DNA of 64,000 bases, from positions 1,116,001-1,180,000 of the forward strand of contig JAHBVY010000001.1 in assembly GCA_019637265.1 (NCBI GenBank). Direction: 5' to 3'. The notes below the pieces were generated by a model that saw only the letters and a list, made by a program, of their open reading frames with translations, made no database searches and had not been told where the DNA came from. Shown here in pieces: positions 16,456 to 26,067 of the stretch; position 1 is the first letter of the stretch, and each line of letters starts with the position of its first letter. The translations under genes were made by a program, and so were the position numbers. This DNA comes from Polyangiaceae bacterium (GTDB lineage Bacteria; Myxococcota_A; Polyangia; Polyangiales; Polyangiaceae).

Positions 16456-17121
16456 ATGAGCATCACTTGGAATAAGATCGCGGTCTTCGGCTTCGCGGCC
16501 ACCCTCTTCGCCTCCGGCTGTGTCATCACCAGCGGCGACGACGACGACAACACTGGCGGGCGCGGCGGCTCGAGCGGCTCCGGCGGTTCGAGCGGCTCCG
16601 GTGGAACCGCCGGCACGGCGGGCTCCGGCGGCACGGCGGGCACTGCAGGGACGGCGGGCACCGCTGGGACAGCAGGCACCGCGGGTACGGCAGGCACGGC
16701 GGGCACTGGTGGCACGGCGGCATACGAGTGCGACCCGGACGTGGGCGAGCGCCCCACGCCCACCACCCCCGGCAGCTGCAGCGTGTTCGACACCACCGAT
16801 GCGTGCGAGGCCTGCCTCGCGGCCAGCTGCTGCACCGAGTGGGAGAGCTGCGCGGCCCAGGGCCCTGGGGATCCGTGCTTCTTCGGCAGCCCCTTCGTGG
16901 ACGAGACCGGCGCCCCCTATGGTGAGGCTGCCTGCATCGCCGCCGAGATCTGGGAGGCGACCAAGAACGGTCAGACGGTCGAGGAGGCTGAGGGTCCGGC
17001 CATCGCGAAGTGCACCACCCCGGCGTGTGGGCTCGTCAGCGTGGCGACCAACGACTTCTACGGCTGCATGCGGAACTCCTGCGAGGTCCAGTGCTTGGAC
17101 GGCTCGGCCGCGGCCCCGTGA
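16456..17121 (+). CDS. Lipoprotein with Gly/Thr/Ala linker and Cys-rich domain
   Basis: 221 residues. The signal peptide ends at lipobox FASGC, followed by an acidic patch (SGDDDDN) that could act as a sorting signal near the lipidated cysteine. A linker of GSGG and GTAGTA repeats covers ~32-90. The C-terminal domain (~93-221) has about fourteen cysteines with an ACEACLAASCCTEWESC core and a late GCMRNSCEVQC. This small helical Cys-rich domain is typical of myxobacterial surface lipoproteins of unknown function. It is monocistronic, with a good ribosome site before it and an intrinsic terminator after it. Confidence 0.8.
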   Translation: MSITWNKIAVFGFAATLFASGCVITSGDDDDNTGGRGGSSGSGGSSGSGGTAGTAGSGGTAGTAGTAGTAGTAGTAGTAGTAGTGGTAAYECDPDVGERPTPTTPGSCSVFDTTDACEACLAASCCTEWESCAAQGPGDPCFFGSPFVDETGAPYGEAACIAAEIWEATKNGQTVEEAEGPAIAKCTTPACGLVSVATNDFYGCMRNSCEVQCLDGSAAAP

Positions 17122-17149
17122 TCGTCGACTGATCGATAAGCAACCTGCC

Positions 17150-17187
17150 AAGGCCGCCCGGTTCTCCGCGGCGGCCTTCGCGTTTTT
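17150..17187 (+). terminator. Rho-independent terminator of the Cys-rich lipoprotein gene
   Basis: A perfect 9-bp stem AAGGCCGCC / GGCGGCCTT (17150-17158 and 17170-17178) with an 11-base loop is followed after four bases by TTTTT (17183-17187). It lies 29 bp after the stop codon and is the clearest intrinsic terminator in the window. Confidence 0.85.
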
Positions 17188-17321
17188 GTCCCACGGGCTC
17201 ACCCTGGTGGGCAGGCGCCGCGAGCCATGAGCGCCGCCTCGAAGCACGCCGCGCCCACGCCTGGAAGCTGCGGGCGGCTCTCGCTACCGCATCGCGGCGG
17301 CTGTGTTACGGTTCCGCCGCC

Positions 17322-17975
17322 ATGATCACCATCGGCTGCGCTGGTTTCGCTGTCCCCGCCACGCGGTACTTCAAAGAGTACTTGTTCGTCGAGGTGCAGG
17401 AGACCCAGCTCCAAACGCCGGGCCCCGGCACCCTGCGGCGCTGGCGCCGCGAGGCGCCCCAGGGCTTCGAGTTCGCCTTGCTGGGCCCCAAGCAGATTGG
17501 ACAGGAGGGCTTCCGGCTGGGGAAGGTGATCGAGAGCGCGCTCGATGGGCTCGAGCAGGTGGCTGAGGAGCTGGACGCGACCACGGCGGTGTTCGTGGCG
17601 CCCCCGGAGTTCGCGGCCAACCGCGCCAACAAGGCCGCGCTCAAGGAGTTCTTGGTCTGGATGCAGGGCCGCCGCTTCCGCCGCGTGGTGTTCGAGCTAG
17701 GGGAAGGTTGGAAAGCGGACGAGGCAGACGCCATCGCCGAGGAGACGGGGTCACTCGCCGCGCGCGATCCGCTGCTGCAAGGCCCCTCGCGTCGGCCGGA
17801 GGCCTACTACCGGCTGCCCGGGCCCGCCGGGTACAAGTCGCGCTACGAGGACCCCGCCATCGAGCGCCTGGCGGAGGTCGCCCGCGAAGCGGTGCACGAG
17901 CACGCCACCTACGTGTTCGCCAACGTGGATACCTTCGCGGACGCCAAGCGCTTCAAGAAGCAGCTCGGGCTGTAG
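17322..17975 (+). CDS. DUF72 (YecE-like) family protein
   Basis: 217 residues, ATG at 17322. The start ITIGCAGFAVP, the early VEVQETQ strand and the ATTAVFVAPPEF, FELGEGW and YVFANVDTFADA segments fit the DUF72 TIM-barrel-like family. It is slightly short for the family (usually ~240-280). The biochemical role of DUF72 is not established; some members are linked to Fe-S or nucleic-acid functions only by context. It is not in an obvious operon. Confidence 0.85.
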   Translation: MITIGCAGFAVPATRYFKEYLFVEVQETQLQTPGPGTLRRWRREAPQGFEFALLGPKQIGQEGFRLGKVIESALDGLEQVAEELDATTAVFVAPPEFAANRANKAALKEFLVWMQGRRFRRVVFELGEGWKADEADAIAEETGSLAARDPLLQGPSRRPEAYYRLPGPAGYKSRYEDPAIERLAEVAREAVHEHATYVFANVDTFADAKRFKKQLGL

Positions 17976-18011
17976 CCCGCAGCACCCTACGGCGTCGACA
18001 CACGTGACTCG

Positions 18012-18575
18012 TTAGTCCTGTGACAGGACCACTGGCAGGCCCAGGGCCAGCTCGGCCAAGGCCGCGCCAGTCAGCTCACCTAACTGATTGAGCGCGGCGT
18101 CGCGATCCAAGGCGAGCCCTGGGCGCGCGCCGAGAGCCACCCGGCGCACCACGTCGGGGCCCAGCGCTTGGCTTGGCTCCTCCCCGCCCTGGATGGCGGC
18201 GCTGGCCCGCAGCACCAGCTCCACCCCGCGCGCGGCAGGCCCGCCGGGCGCCGCTCCCACCGAGAGCGCCCGCTCGTCGAGCCGGAGTAGGCTCAGGCTG
18301 AGCTTCGCCTGGCTCGTCTCCGAGAGCGCGCCGTAGGCCATGAGGCGGCGCCGCGCACCCCGCAGCGCGCCGCGCACCACCAGGGGCTCCGCCACCCAGA
18401 GACGCCCCAGGCCCACCCCCAAACCCCCGCTGGGAGCCCCCGCCAGCGGCGAGTATCCACAAGCGCTGAGCGCCGTCAGCGGAGCCACCCCAGCGCACAG
18501 AAACCCCATGAATCCATGGAGCAACGCGCGCCGCCCCAGGGGGCGCGGTTTCACGGGAAACAACAAGCTATCCAC
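18012..18575 (-). CDS. lptE: LptE-like LPS-assembly lipoprotein (by synteny and lipobox)
   Basis: 187 residues from a GTG at 18575 (a Met at residue 23 is an alternative start). A signal peptide with a GRRALL basic stretch ends at lipobox LSACGYSPLAG; CGY followed by a short beta-rich protein is the usual LptE start. The middle has alternating beta segments (LWVAEPLVVRG, KLSLSLLRLDE, VELVLRASAAI), and the C-terminal helix LTGAALAELALGLPVVL resembles the family end. It follows leuS on the same strand, as in the widespread leuS-lptE arrangement, although 376 bp of repeats separate them. LptE plugs LptD in the outer membrane. Sequence identity to LptE is not obvious by eye. Confidence 0.6.
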   Translation of the reverse strand: MDSLLFPVKPRPLGRRALLHGFMGFLCAGVAPLTALSACGYSPLAGAPSGGLGVGLGRLWVAEPLVVRGALRGARRRLMAYGALSETSQAKLSLSLLRLDERALSVGAAPGGPAARGVELVLRASAAIQGGEEPSQALGPDVVRRVALGARPGLALDRDAALNQLGELTGAALAELALGLPVVLSQD

Positions 18576-18951
18576 AGCCGGACGAGCGTTCAGCGGCGCG
18601 AGCGTTCAGCGGTGCGCGGGCGATTGAATCCACATGGAGAAGGCTCGTGAGCACAGCTGGCGGTGCCACGAAACCACATGGAGAAGGGACCGCGCGGAGC
18701 CACCGTCGGGCGCTGGATCCGCGCGGAGCCACCACGCTGAATCCGCGCGGCACCGAGCGCCAACACCATGACGCCGAGGGGACGGCGCGGCAACGGATCC
18801 GCGCGGCACCGCGCGCCGAGCAACGCCGTGACACGAGCCCTGACGAGGAGACAGCGCCGCGGCGAATTCGCGGCGCCGCGCGCCCAGCGACGCGATGACC
18901 GCAAGCATTGGTTCCGCGCGGTACCATGAGCGTCTGAAATCCGCGCGGCGC
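18576..18951. repeat. 376-bp intergenic region filled with CCGCGCGG repeats
   Basis: At least six copies of a CCGCGCGG core, mostly as (A/T)TCCGCGCGG(C/A)(A/G)CC, occur at about 18690, 18718, 18741, 18796, 18912 and 18939, plus a related GCGGCGAATTCGCGGCGCC palindrome near 18860. A 13-bp direct repeat CACATGGAGAAGG lies at 18631 and 18675. No protein-coding frame is convincing. The stretch separates leuS from the LptE-like gene. Confidence 0.75.
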
Positions 18952-21606
18952 TCACACGATCAGGTTGATGATCTTTCCGGGGCGGTAAATCACCTGACGT
19001 GGGGCGCGCCCGGCGAGGGAGCGGACGACGGCGGGGTCCGCGAGCGCCGCTTGGGTGGCCTCGCTCTCGCTGGCGTCCTTTGCCAGCTGGACGCGGCCGC
19101 GCACCTTCCCCAGCACTTGCACCGCCAGCTCCACCACGTCGTCCTCGCACAGGGCGGGGTCGAAGCTGGGCCAGGCGGCGTCCGCCACGCTCGGCGCGTG
19201 CCCGAGGCCCTCCCACAGCTCCTCCGCGAGGTGCGGCGCGAACGGGCTCAAGATGAGCACCAGCGCCTCGAACGCCTCGCGCGGCGGCTGAGGCAGCGAG
19301 GTGAGGTGGTTCGTGAGGGTCATCATCGCGCTGACGGCGGTGTTCAGGCGCAGCGCGTCGATGTCCTCCCCCACCTTCTTGATGGTGCGGTGCACGCGGC
19401 GGCGGGTCTCCAAATCCGCCGGCTCGTCGCTCACCCCGCGCTGCGCCAGCTGGTGCACGCGATCGAGCCAGCGCCGCACGCCGAGCAGGCCGCTCGTCTG
19501 CCACGGCTTCACCTGCTCCAGCGGGCCCATGAACATCTCGTAGGCGCGCAGCGCGTCGGCGCCGTGCTCCGCCACCACCTCGTCAGGGTTCACGACGTTG
19601 CCGCGGCTCTTCGCCATCTTCTCGGTGACGAGCATGAGCTCCACGTCGAGCGTCGGGTGGAGGTACTTACCCCCCTGGGCGCGCACCTCGGCAGGTGACA
19701 CCCAGCGCTCCTCCACCGGCGCCCCCTGAAAGGTCAGCTCACCGCTCTCGGCGTCGCGCGCGAGCTCCTGTGACAGCCCCGAGATGGGCCGCTCGGTCTC
19801 CTCACCTTCACCCCCCTCGAGCGCCACGTAATAGCGGTAGGCCTGCCCCAGAATCATCCCCTGGTGCACCAGCTTCTGGAACGGCTCCGGGTGCTTCACC
19901 ACCCCGCAGTCGAACAGCACCTTGTGCCAGAAGCGGGCGTACAGGAGGTGCAGCACCGCGTGCTCCGCGCCGCCCATGTAGAGGTCCACCGGCATCCACG
20001 CGTCGTAGGCCTCCTGACTGAATATTTCCTCCTGGTTATTCGGATCCAGGTAGCGGAGGTAATACCAGCAAGAGCCCGCCCACTGCGGCATGGTGTTGGT
20101 CTCACGGGCGTACCAACGCCCCTCACGCTGGAAGAAGCGCCACGTGAGCGCCTTGGCCAGCGGGCCTTGAGGGTCCCCCGGGTGATAGTCCTCCAGCTCT
20201 GGCAGCGTGAGCGGCAGCTCCTCTTCGCCGAGCGCGATCGGCCGCGAGTAGTCGATGGTGTAGGCCGCGCCCTGGGTCGGGTCCCCATCTGTTTCCATGG
20301 GGAAATAAATCGGGATCGGCTCGCCCCAGTAGCGCTGGCGGCTGAACACCCAATCGCGCAGCCGGTAGTTCACCTTGGCCTCCCCGAGGCCGCGCTCCAC
20401 TAACCAGCGGGTGATCTCCTTCTTTGCCTGCTCGGTGGACAGGCCATCGAAGGCGCCCGAGCCCATCGCGACGCCGGGCTCGCTGAGCGCCTCCGTGAGC
20501 TCCTGCCCAGCTGAGCTGCGCTCCGTGTCCACCACCTGCACGATGGGCAGCCCGAACGCCTGCGCGAACTCGAAGTCGCGCTGATCGTGCGCTGGCACCG
20601 CCATGATGGCGCCGGTGCCGTAAGAGCCGAGCACGTAATCCGCGGTGTAGATCGGCACGCGGCGATCATTCACCGGGTTGATGGCGTAGGCGCCGGTAAA
20701 AACGCCTGTCTTCTCCTTGCCGAGCGCCGTCCGCTCGAGATCGCTCTTACGCGCCGCCACCTCGGCGTAGCGCGTCACCTCGGCGCGCTGCGCCTCGGTC
20801 GTGAGCTCCAGGGTGAGCGGGTGGTCAGGTGCGATGACGACGTAGGTGGCGCCGAACAGCGTGTCCGGCCGCGTGGTGTAGACGCGGAGCTCCGCCTCCT
20901 GATCCGCCACCCGGAACGTCACCTCCGCGCCCTCGCTCCGGCCGATCCAATCGACCTGCTTCTGCTTCGTCTCCGGCCAGTCGAGCCCCGCGAGATCGGC
21001 GGCCAGGCGCTCGGCGTAGGCCGTGATCTTGAGCTGCCACTGGCGGAGCGGCTGGCGCACCACGGGGTGCCCGCCGCGCTCGCTGCGGCCGTCGATCACC
21101 TCCTCATTCGCGAGCACGGTGCCGAGCGCTGGGCACCAGTTCACCGGCACCTCGCCTTGGAACGCCAGGCCGCGCTTGAACAGCTGCAGGAAGATCCACT
21201 GCGTCCAGCGCACGTAGCCGGTGTCCGTGGTGTTCACCTCCCGCGACCAGTCGTAGGCGAAGCCGAGCCGCTTCAGCTGCGCGCGGAAGTGATCGATGTT
21301 CTTCCGCGTGGTCTCGCGCGGGTGGGTGCCGGTGTTGATGGCGTGCTGCTCCGCGGGGAGCCCGAACGCATCCCACCCCATCGGGTGCAGCACGTCGTAG
21401 CCCTGCATCCGCTTTTTCCGCGTGAAAATATCGGTCGCGGTGTAGCCCTCGGGGTGCCCCACGTGGAGCCCGTGACCCGAGGGGTAAGGGAACATGTCGA
21501 GCACGTAGAGCTTCGGGCGCCCTGGGTGACGCACCGCGCGGAAGGTCTCGTGCTGCTCCCAGTACCCTTGCCAGCGCGCCTCGATGACGCGGTGATCATA
21601 AGCCAT
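18952..21606 (-). CDS. leuS: Leucyl-tRNA synthetase
   Basis: 884 residues, ATG at 21606. It charges tRNA-Leu. Class I signatures are present: the HIGH-type motif GHGLHVGH (~45-52) and the KMSKS-type motif EKMAKSRGN (~660). The CP1 editing domain shows TTRPDTLFGATY and VPAHDQRDFEFA, and the catalytic core shows MPQWAGSCWYYLRY. The C-terminal anticodon-binding and LSEI-type domain ends in PRQVIYRPGKIINLIV, the standard bacterial LeuRS end. Length and motif order are normal for the bacterial type. Confidence 0.98.
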   Translation of the reverse strand: MAYDHRVIEARWQGYWEQHETFRAVRHPGRPKLYVLDMFPYPSGHGLHVGHPEGYTATDIFTRKKRMQGYDVLHPMGWDAFGLPAEQHAINTGTHPRETTRKNIDHFRAQLKRLGFAYDWSREVNTTDTGYVRWTQWIFLQLFKRGLAFQGEVPVNWCPALGTVLANEEVIDGRSERGGHPVVRQPLRQWQLKITAYAERLAADLAGLDWPETKQKQVDWIGRSEGAEVTFRVADQEAELRVYTTRPDTLFGATYVVIAPDHPLTLELTTEAQRAEVTRYAEVAARKSDLERTALGKEKTGVFTGAYAINPVNDRRVPIYTADYVLGSYGTGAIMAVPAHDQRDFEFAQAFGLPIVQVVDTERSSAGQELTEALSEPGVAMGSGAFDGLSTEQAKKEITRWLVERGLGEAKVNYRLRDWVFSRQRYWGEPIPIYFPMETDGDPTQGAAYTIDYSRPIALGEEELPLTLPELEDYHPGDPQGPLAKALTWRFFQREGRWYARETNTMPQWAGSCWYYLRYLDPNNQEEIFSQEAYDAWMPVDLYMGGAEHAVLHLLYARFWHKVLFDCGVVKHPEPFQKLVHQGMILGQAYRYYVALEGGEGEETERPISGLSQELARDAESGELTFQGAPVEERWVSPAEVRAQGGKYLHPTLDVELMLVTEKMAKSRGNVVNPDEVVAEHGADALRAYEMFMGPLEQVKPWQTSGLLGVRRWLDRVHQLAQRGVSDEPADLETRRRVHRTIKKVGEDIDALRLNTAVSAMMTLTNHLTSLPQPPREAFEALVLILSPFAPHLAEELWEGLGHAPSVADAAWPSFDPALCEDDVVELAVQVLGKVRGRVQLAKDASESEATQAALADPAVVRSLAGRAPRQVIYRPGKIINLIV

Positions 21607-21718
21607 GGGCTGCCTCTACTTCCTAGCTCCCGAGGCGGCAATCTCCTCAGGCGTGCTCGACAGGGCCGCGCGTGCCCGAGCCTGAGCCTCGGTGGCGGCG
21701 CAGGTTCACCGAGCGCGC

Positions 21719-23170
21719 TCAGTGCGCCGCGGCGCGCCGGGCCCTCTGGATGCGCGCCGCCGCCTCGGCCAACTGCCGATCGAGCTTCTTGGTGAGCCGC
21801 GCGCGGCGCTTCTCGGTCGCGCGCGGCTCCTCCCCGGTGCCGGCCTCCACCTGGCCGAGGGCGCGGAGTGGATCGCGCGCGTGGTGCTCGTACAGCTTCG
21901 CCAGCTCGAGCCGCACCGCCGGGTCGTCCACCTCGCGCGTGAGCGCTTCGAAGTCGCGCAGCGCGCGGGCGCGATCGCCGCGCGCCTTGGCCAGCCGGGC
22001 CGTGAGCTCGAGCCCTGGCGCCCCCGCGCCGCGGGCCAGCGCCCGCTCCGCCGCCGCCTGCGCCGCGGCCATGTTGTTTCCACGCTGAAATGTACGCGCC
22101 GCGCCCACCAGGTCGAGCGGGTGCAAGGCCTCGAGCGGCTCACCGTAGAGCCCCACCAAGGCCACCATGCTCGCGACGTCCCACAGGTTGTGCTGCACCA
22201 CTTGGGTGAGCGCGCCCTCGTCCCCGCTGCGGAGGAAATGCGCGTAGCGCGCGGCGATCTCGGCGCCCTCCACGTCCCCTTCTCGGGTGAAGCCGAGCAC
22301 CTCGCGCTCGAGCACCTGGAGCCGGCAGCTCCCGAGGCGCGCGCGATGCAGCCGCCGCGCCACGTGCAAGAGGTCGAGGTGGGGGCGCGCCGCCGGTGGC
22401 GGCAGCTGGTTCATGACGTAGCGATCGAGCAAGAGCGGCCAATCGAAGGCCTTACCGTTGAAGGAGATGAGCAGGGAGGCGCCCTCCGCCCGCTCCCGGA
22501 GGTAGCCGAGCGCCGCCGGCTCATCCGCGGGCTCGCGCACGAAGAGCTGCTCCAAGGTGAGCCCCGCCGCGCCGAACCAGCCGACGCCGATCAGGAAGGC
22601 CACGGTGCCCGCGCCCACGCCGAGCCCCGTGGTCTCGGTGTCGAAGTACAGCGCGCGCTCGGGCGGCGCCGCCGACAGCGAGGCGTCGAGCCCCAAGAGC
22701 GCGAGCAGCTCCGGCGCGGCGGCGCGCGCGGGCTGCGCGGCGGCGCGCCCCACCGCGAAGTCGAAAGGCAAGGTCACCTGACGCAACCACAGCCGGCCCT
22801 CCGGGCGCTCCACGGCGTCGAACGGAAGTGATCCGTGCGCCCGACTGACGGGCGCGCCCTCGGGCCCACCTATCACCGCCTGCATCCGGCGCCTGAGCTC
22901 GGCCAACGCATCCGAGGCCTCATGGTTTGGTGCCGTCCAACCCCCCAAAAACGAGCTCGAGCCCTGCTCCCCTTCGGCCACGCCTTCGGCCGCAGCCTCG
23001 GTACTTCCAGCCACTGAAGCGCCTCCAGCAACGTCGGTGAGCTGACTACCAGGCGCACCGGGCGGCGACGCTGAGGCGCCTCCAGCGGCACCCACGGCCT
23101 GGCTGGGTGGTCCCAGGCGAGCCAGCTTGCGCTTCAAGTCCACTGAACATCCATACACCATCGCGCCCAT
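21719..23170 (-). CDS. mrfB: RNase H-like exonuclease, YprB/MrfB family
   Basis: About 483 residues from the ATG at 23170 (23161 also possible; the frame runs on to 23257 without protein-like sequence). After a basic VDLKRKLARLG start and a low-complexity linker, a DEDD-type exonuclease domain appears at ~170-345: motif I YFDTETTGLG, motif II SFNGKAFDWPLL, DLLHVARRL, and motif III QHNLWDVASMV. The C-terminal ~110 residues are helical, TPR-like. In Bacillus subtilis, YprB (MrfB) acts with the helicase YprA (MrfA) in excision repair of mitomycin C damage; a YprA-like helicase is encoded at 32097-34730. The reading FLGGWTAPNH near residue 80 is encoded by a copy of the dispersed G-rich repeat. 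Confidence 0.8.
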   Translation of the reverse strand: MGAMVYGCSVDLKRKLARLGPPSQAVGAAGGASASPPGAPGSQLTDVAGGASVAGSTEAAAEGVAEGEQGSSSFLGGWTAPNHEASDALAELRRRMQAVIGGPEGAPVSRAHGSLPFDAVERPEGRLWLRQVTLPFDFAVGRAAAQPARAAAPELLALLGLDASLSAAPPERALYFDTETTGLGVGAGTVAFLIGVGWFGAAGLTLEQLFVREPADEPAALGYLRERAEGASLLISFNGKAFDWPLLLDRYVMNQLPPPAARPHLDLLHVARRLHRARLGSCRLQVLEREVLGFTREGDVEGAEIAARYAHFLRSGDEGALTQVVQHNLWDVASMVALVGLYGEPLEALHPLDLVGAARTFQRGNNMAAAQAAAERALARGAGAPGLELTARLAKARGDRARALRDFEALTREVDDPAVRLELAKLYEHHARDPLRALGQVEAGTGEEPRATEKRRARLTKKLDRQLAEAAARIQRARRAAAH

Positions 23171-23200
23171 GGGCTCCAGCCTGAGCAGCAGATCGCGAAA

Positions 23201-23222
23201 GGGCAGGCACGGGGGCCTGCCC
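23201..23222. repeat. REP-like palindrome, GGGCAGGC variant
   Basis: Arms GGGCAGGC / GCCTGCCC flank ACGGGG, followed by CCTACC. The same variant occurs at 51530-51551, 51641-51664 and 52610-52631. The preceding phrase CAGATCGCGAAAGGG is repeated before another palindrome at about 24083. Confidence 0.7.
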
Positions 23223-23320
23223 CTACCTGGCCAAGCGCACGGCACGCAGCGCCCCATGGAATGGTGAGGGTAGCGTCCCTTTCAGTCGATGAAGAGGAGG
23301 GCAGCGTCCGTCAGGATACC

Positions 23321-24003
23321 TTACTCATCCTTCGGGAAGCAGAAGGGGCTCGCCACGTCACCCGCGTTGCCGGAGCAGCTGCAGCCCGTCTCAGTCTGCC
23401 CACAGAGCTGGCCCGCACGTGGGGCCTCTGAGCGGCACTCCATCCCGTCAGGGCACGCACCTGACTTGGTGCACGCGGGGCGTAGGCAGCAGTCTTCGTC
23501 CCAAGCGCTCGTGCGGCCACCGCACCGCCACATCTCCCGGGTCTTCTGCTCGTTGCAGGTGGACTGGATCTGCGCTGGGCTCCCCTCGACCAGGCGCTCG
23601 TAGCAGTGAGCCGCGAAGCAAGGCTCCGGTAGTGACTTCCTGGACTCCGCCAGATCACACGGCGCCCACCCAATCACCAAGTGGTTCTGATACCGCTGCA
23701 TCACCCAAACTGCTCGTCGTCCGACGACCTCCGGAAACACTGGAAGACCGCGGCATCACGGAGCTCCGAGCCCACGCACATCTCGATCGATTCGCGCTCC
23801 TCGGTCTCCACACAACCGCTATTCCGCGTCGGCACCGCTCGCAAAGTGATGAGCCTCATGCCCGATGGGCAGCCCTCCTCCTCGCTGGGCGCCTCCTCCG
23901 GCGCGTCCCCGCAAGCCGCCACGATGAGCCCGCTCGACACGAGCGAGCCCCCGAGCAGGAGCGCCCTCACCAGTGAGCCGTATCGTCCCGACCTCCACCT
24001 CAT
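23321..24003 (-). pseudogene. Cys-rich lipoprotein gene, copy 1, broken by a 1-base deletion
   Basis: Start ATG at 24003. The first frame gives a lipoprotein signal (ALLLGGSLVSSGLIVAAC), then CPSGMRLITLRAVP and CFRRSSDDEQF, and hits a TGA near 23700. The next frame continues without loss: VMQRYQNHLVIGWAPCD, EPCFAAHCYERL, STCNEQKTREMW, then a Cys-rich end (EDCCLRPACT, CSCSGNAG) stopping at 23321. Against the paralog at 26068-26789, copy 1 reads CAGTTTGGGTGATG where copy 2 has CAGTTCTGGCTGATG: one base is missing, which shifts the frame. With both frames joined, the protein would have ~227 residues. It is divergent from the paralog and separated from it by folD-coaE. Confidence 0.8.
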
Positions 24004-24110
24004 CGTCAGCCCCTTGAACCTGACCAACCCTACTACCTGGCGCCTCGACGCGCACCCGCAAAGAACGCCCTTCAATCGTCACCAGATCGCGAAAGGGGCG
24101 GGCATGGGTG

Positions 24111-24192
24111 CACACGGGGCGTTTCAAACCCGCCCCGGCGTGTGACGCGTCGCCGCTCGATACGCCGGTAGGGGCGGGTTTCAAACCCGCCC
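24111..24192. repeat. Two REP-like palindromes upstream of folD
   Basis: The first is a larger imperfect palindrome, CACACGGGGCG(T)TTCAAACCCGCCCC then CGTGTG (24111-24144). The second, GGGCGGGTTT-C-AAACCCGCCC at 24172-24192, is preceded by GGTAG. A third degenerate phrase (GGTTGAACCCGCGGG) lies near 24213. The group fills the gap between pseudogene copy 1 and folD. Confidence 0.75.
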
Positions 24193-24253
24193 GGCAGCGC
24201 GGTGCGTGCAGGCGCGGTTGAACCCGCGGGGGGGCGGGTGTAGCAGCCCGCCC

Positions 24254-25114
24254 ATGGCACAGCGCATCGATGGCAAAAAGGTGGCGGCGACGGTGCGGCG
24301 CGAGGTCGCTCAGGAGGCGGCGCGGTTCCGCGAGCGCTTCGGTCGCGCCCCGGGGCTCAGCGTGGTGCTGGCGGGGGACGACCCGGCCTCAGCGGTCTAC
24401 GTCCGCAATAAAGAGGCGGCGGCGAAGGAGTGCGGCTTCGAGGGGGAGGTGCTGCGCTTGCCGAACGAGGTGAGCACGAGCGAGGTGCTCGACACGGTGC
24501 TCGCCCTCAATGAGCGCCGGGCGGTGGATGGCATCTTGGTGCAGCTCCCGCTGCCGCGCGGCGTGGATGAGGCGCCCATCCTCGAGGCCATCGACCCACG
24601 CAAGGACGTGGACGGTTTCCATGTGGAAAATGTGGGCGCGCTGTGGTCGGGCTTGCCAGGCCTCGTCCCGTGCACCCCGAGCGGCTGCATGCGCCTGCTC
24701 AGGGAGGCGCGGGTCGATCTCGCTGGGAAGCGCGCGGTGGTGCTCGGGCGCTCGAACATCGTGGGTAAGCCGATGGCGGCGCTCTTGCTTCGAGAGCACG
24801 CGACCGTCACCGTGGCGCACTCCCGCACCCAGGGGCTCCCGGAGCTGTGCCGTGAGGCGGACGTCCTAGTGGCGGCGGTGGGCCGCGCGAAGCTCGTGAA
24901 GGCGAGCTGGGTGAAGCCCGGCGCCGTGGTGATCGACGTGGGGATGAACCGCGACGAGCAGGGCAAGCTGTGCGGCGACGTGGACTACGCCGAGGTCGAG
25001 CCGGTGGCGGGTGCGATCACGCCGGTGCCGGGCGGCGTGGGCCCGATGACGATCGCGATGCTGATGCAGAACACCCTCACGGCGGCGCTCGCCATCGAGC
25101 AAGCGCGGCGCTAG
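24254..25114 (+). CDS. folD: Methylenetetrahydrofolate dehydrogenase/cyclohydrolase
   Basis: 286 residues from the ATG at 24254; an upstream in-frame start at 24206 lies in repeat DNA and is rejected. FolD interconverts 5,10-methylene-, methenyl- and 10-formyl-THF. Visible motifs are the catalytic [13 protein letters not shown] (Tyr/Lys), [11 protein letters not shown], the dinucleotide-binding [11 protein letters not shown] and the C-terminal [18 protein letters not shown]. Length and motifs are canonical. It converges with coaE, and 42 bp separate the two stops. Confidence 0.97.
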   Translation: MAQRIDGKKVAATVRREVAQEAARFRERFGRAPGLSVVLAGDDPASAVYVRNKEAAAKECGFEGEVLRLPNEVSTSEVLDTVLALNERRAVDGILVQLPLPRGVDEAPILEAIDPRKDVDGFHVENVGALWSGLPGLVPCTPSGCMRLLREARVDLAGKRAVVLGRSNIVGKPMAALLLREHATVTVAHSRTQGLPELCREADVLVAAVGRAKLVKASWVKPGAVVIDVGMNRDEQGKLCGDVDYAEVEPVAGAITPVPGGVGPMTIAMLMQNTLTAALAIEQARR

Positions 25115-25156
25115 GTCGCCGAGCGGCGGGCATCAAACCCCCAAAAACCACTTGGA

Positions 25157-25798
25157 TCAGGGGGATCGGGGGGTTGGGTAGCGCCCTGGGTCCACCCCGA
25201 GCCGCTCACACAGCGCTGCCAGCACCTGGTCGGCTCGGGCCAGCGTTTCAGTCAGCTCACCTGAGTTGTCAATGACAAAGTCAGCTTGACTTACCTTATC
25301 AGCGAGCGGCAGCTGGCTCTCGATGCGCGCCAGCACGGCCTCGCGCGACGCGCCGTCGCGCGCCATGGCGCGGCTGAGCTGCACCTCGAGCGGCGCGCTG
25401 ACCACCACGATGGGGCGCAGCACGTCCGCCAGCTTTGATTCGAACAAGAGCGGCACGTCGTAGCAAACCAGCGGGTGACCCAGGCTCGCAAACTCCTGCA
25501 CGCGCTGAACCGACAGCGCGCGCACCAGCGGGTGGGTGAGCTGGTTCAGCCGCGCGCGCGCCTCCGGGTGCGCGAACACGTGCGCGGCCACCGCCTCGCG
25601 ATCGAGCTCGCCCTCCGCCGTGAGCACCCAGTCACCGAACTCACTGGCGATCGCCAGGAGCCCCGGCGTGCCCTTGGTCACCACCTCACGCGCCAACTGA
25701 TCGGCGTCGACCAGCGGCACCCCCCGCGCCGCGAAGTGCCGCGCCACGGTGCTCTTCCCCGTACCAATCCCCCCCGTGAGCCCGAAGACGTGCGTCAT
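25157..25798 (-). CDS. coaE: Dephospho-CoA kinase
   Basis: 213 residues from the ATG at 25798; the upstream extension to 25861 lacks protein character. CoaE phosphorylates dephospho-CoA, the last step of CoA synthesis. The N-terminal P-loop GLTGGIGTGKST is followed by VDADQLAREVV and the lid/substrate region DVPLLFE. The last ~12 residues (DPGRYPTPRSP) are encoded by a copy of the G-rich dispersed repeat at 25168-25190 and probably replaced the native C-terminus without harm. Confidence 0.95.
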   Translation of the reverse strand: MTHVFGLTGGIGTGKSTVARHFAARGVPLVDADQLAREVVTKGTPGLLAIASEFGDWVLTAEGELDREAVAAHVFAHPEARARLNQLTHPLVRALSVQRVQEFASLGHPLVCYDVPLLFESKLADVLRPIVVVSAPLEVQLSRAMARDGASREAVLARIESQLPLADKVSQADFVIDNSGELTETLARADQVLAALCERLGVDPGRYPTPRSP

Positions 25799-26067
25799 GG
25801 GGAGGTTATACAGCTGGCGGCGGTGCGATGGGGTGCATGCGAAGCGCTCGCTGCGCGCCATGGAGGTGGCTCGCGATGCGCTTCGATGGAGGTGCTCGGG
25901 CGCCGTGGGTGCTGGGAGGCGTCGAGGTGCTCGCGTTCACGTCGGCCGGCGTAATTGCCTACGATGGCTGGGGTTTGTGCGGGGTCGCGGGGGCTCGTCG
26001 AGGTAGGTGATCGAGGCGTTGGCTGGTACCATGGGTTGGTCAGGGTAGATCATCGAAGGAGCTGAAG

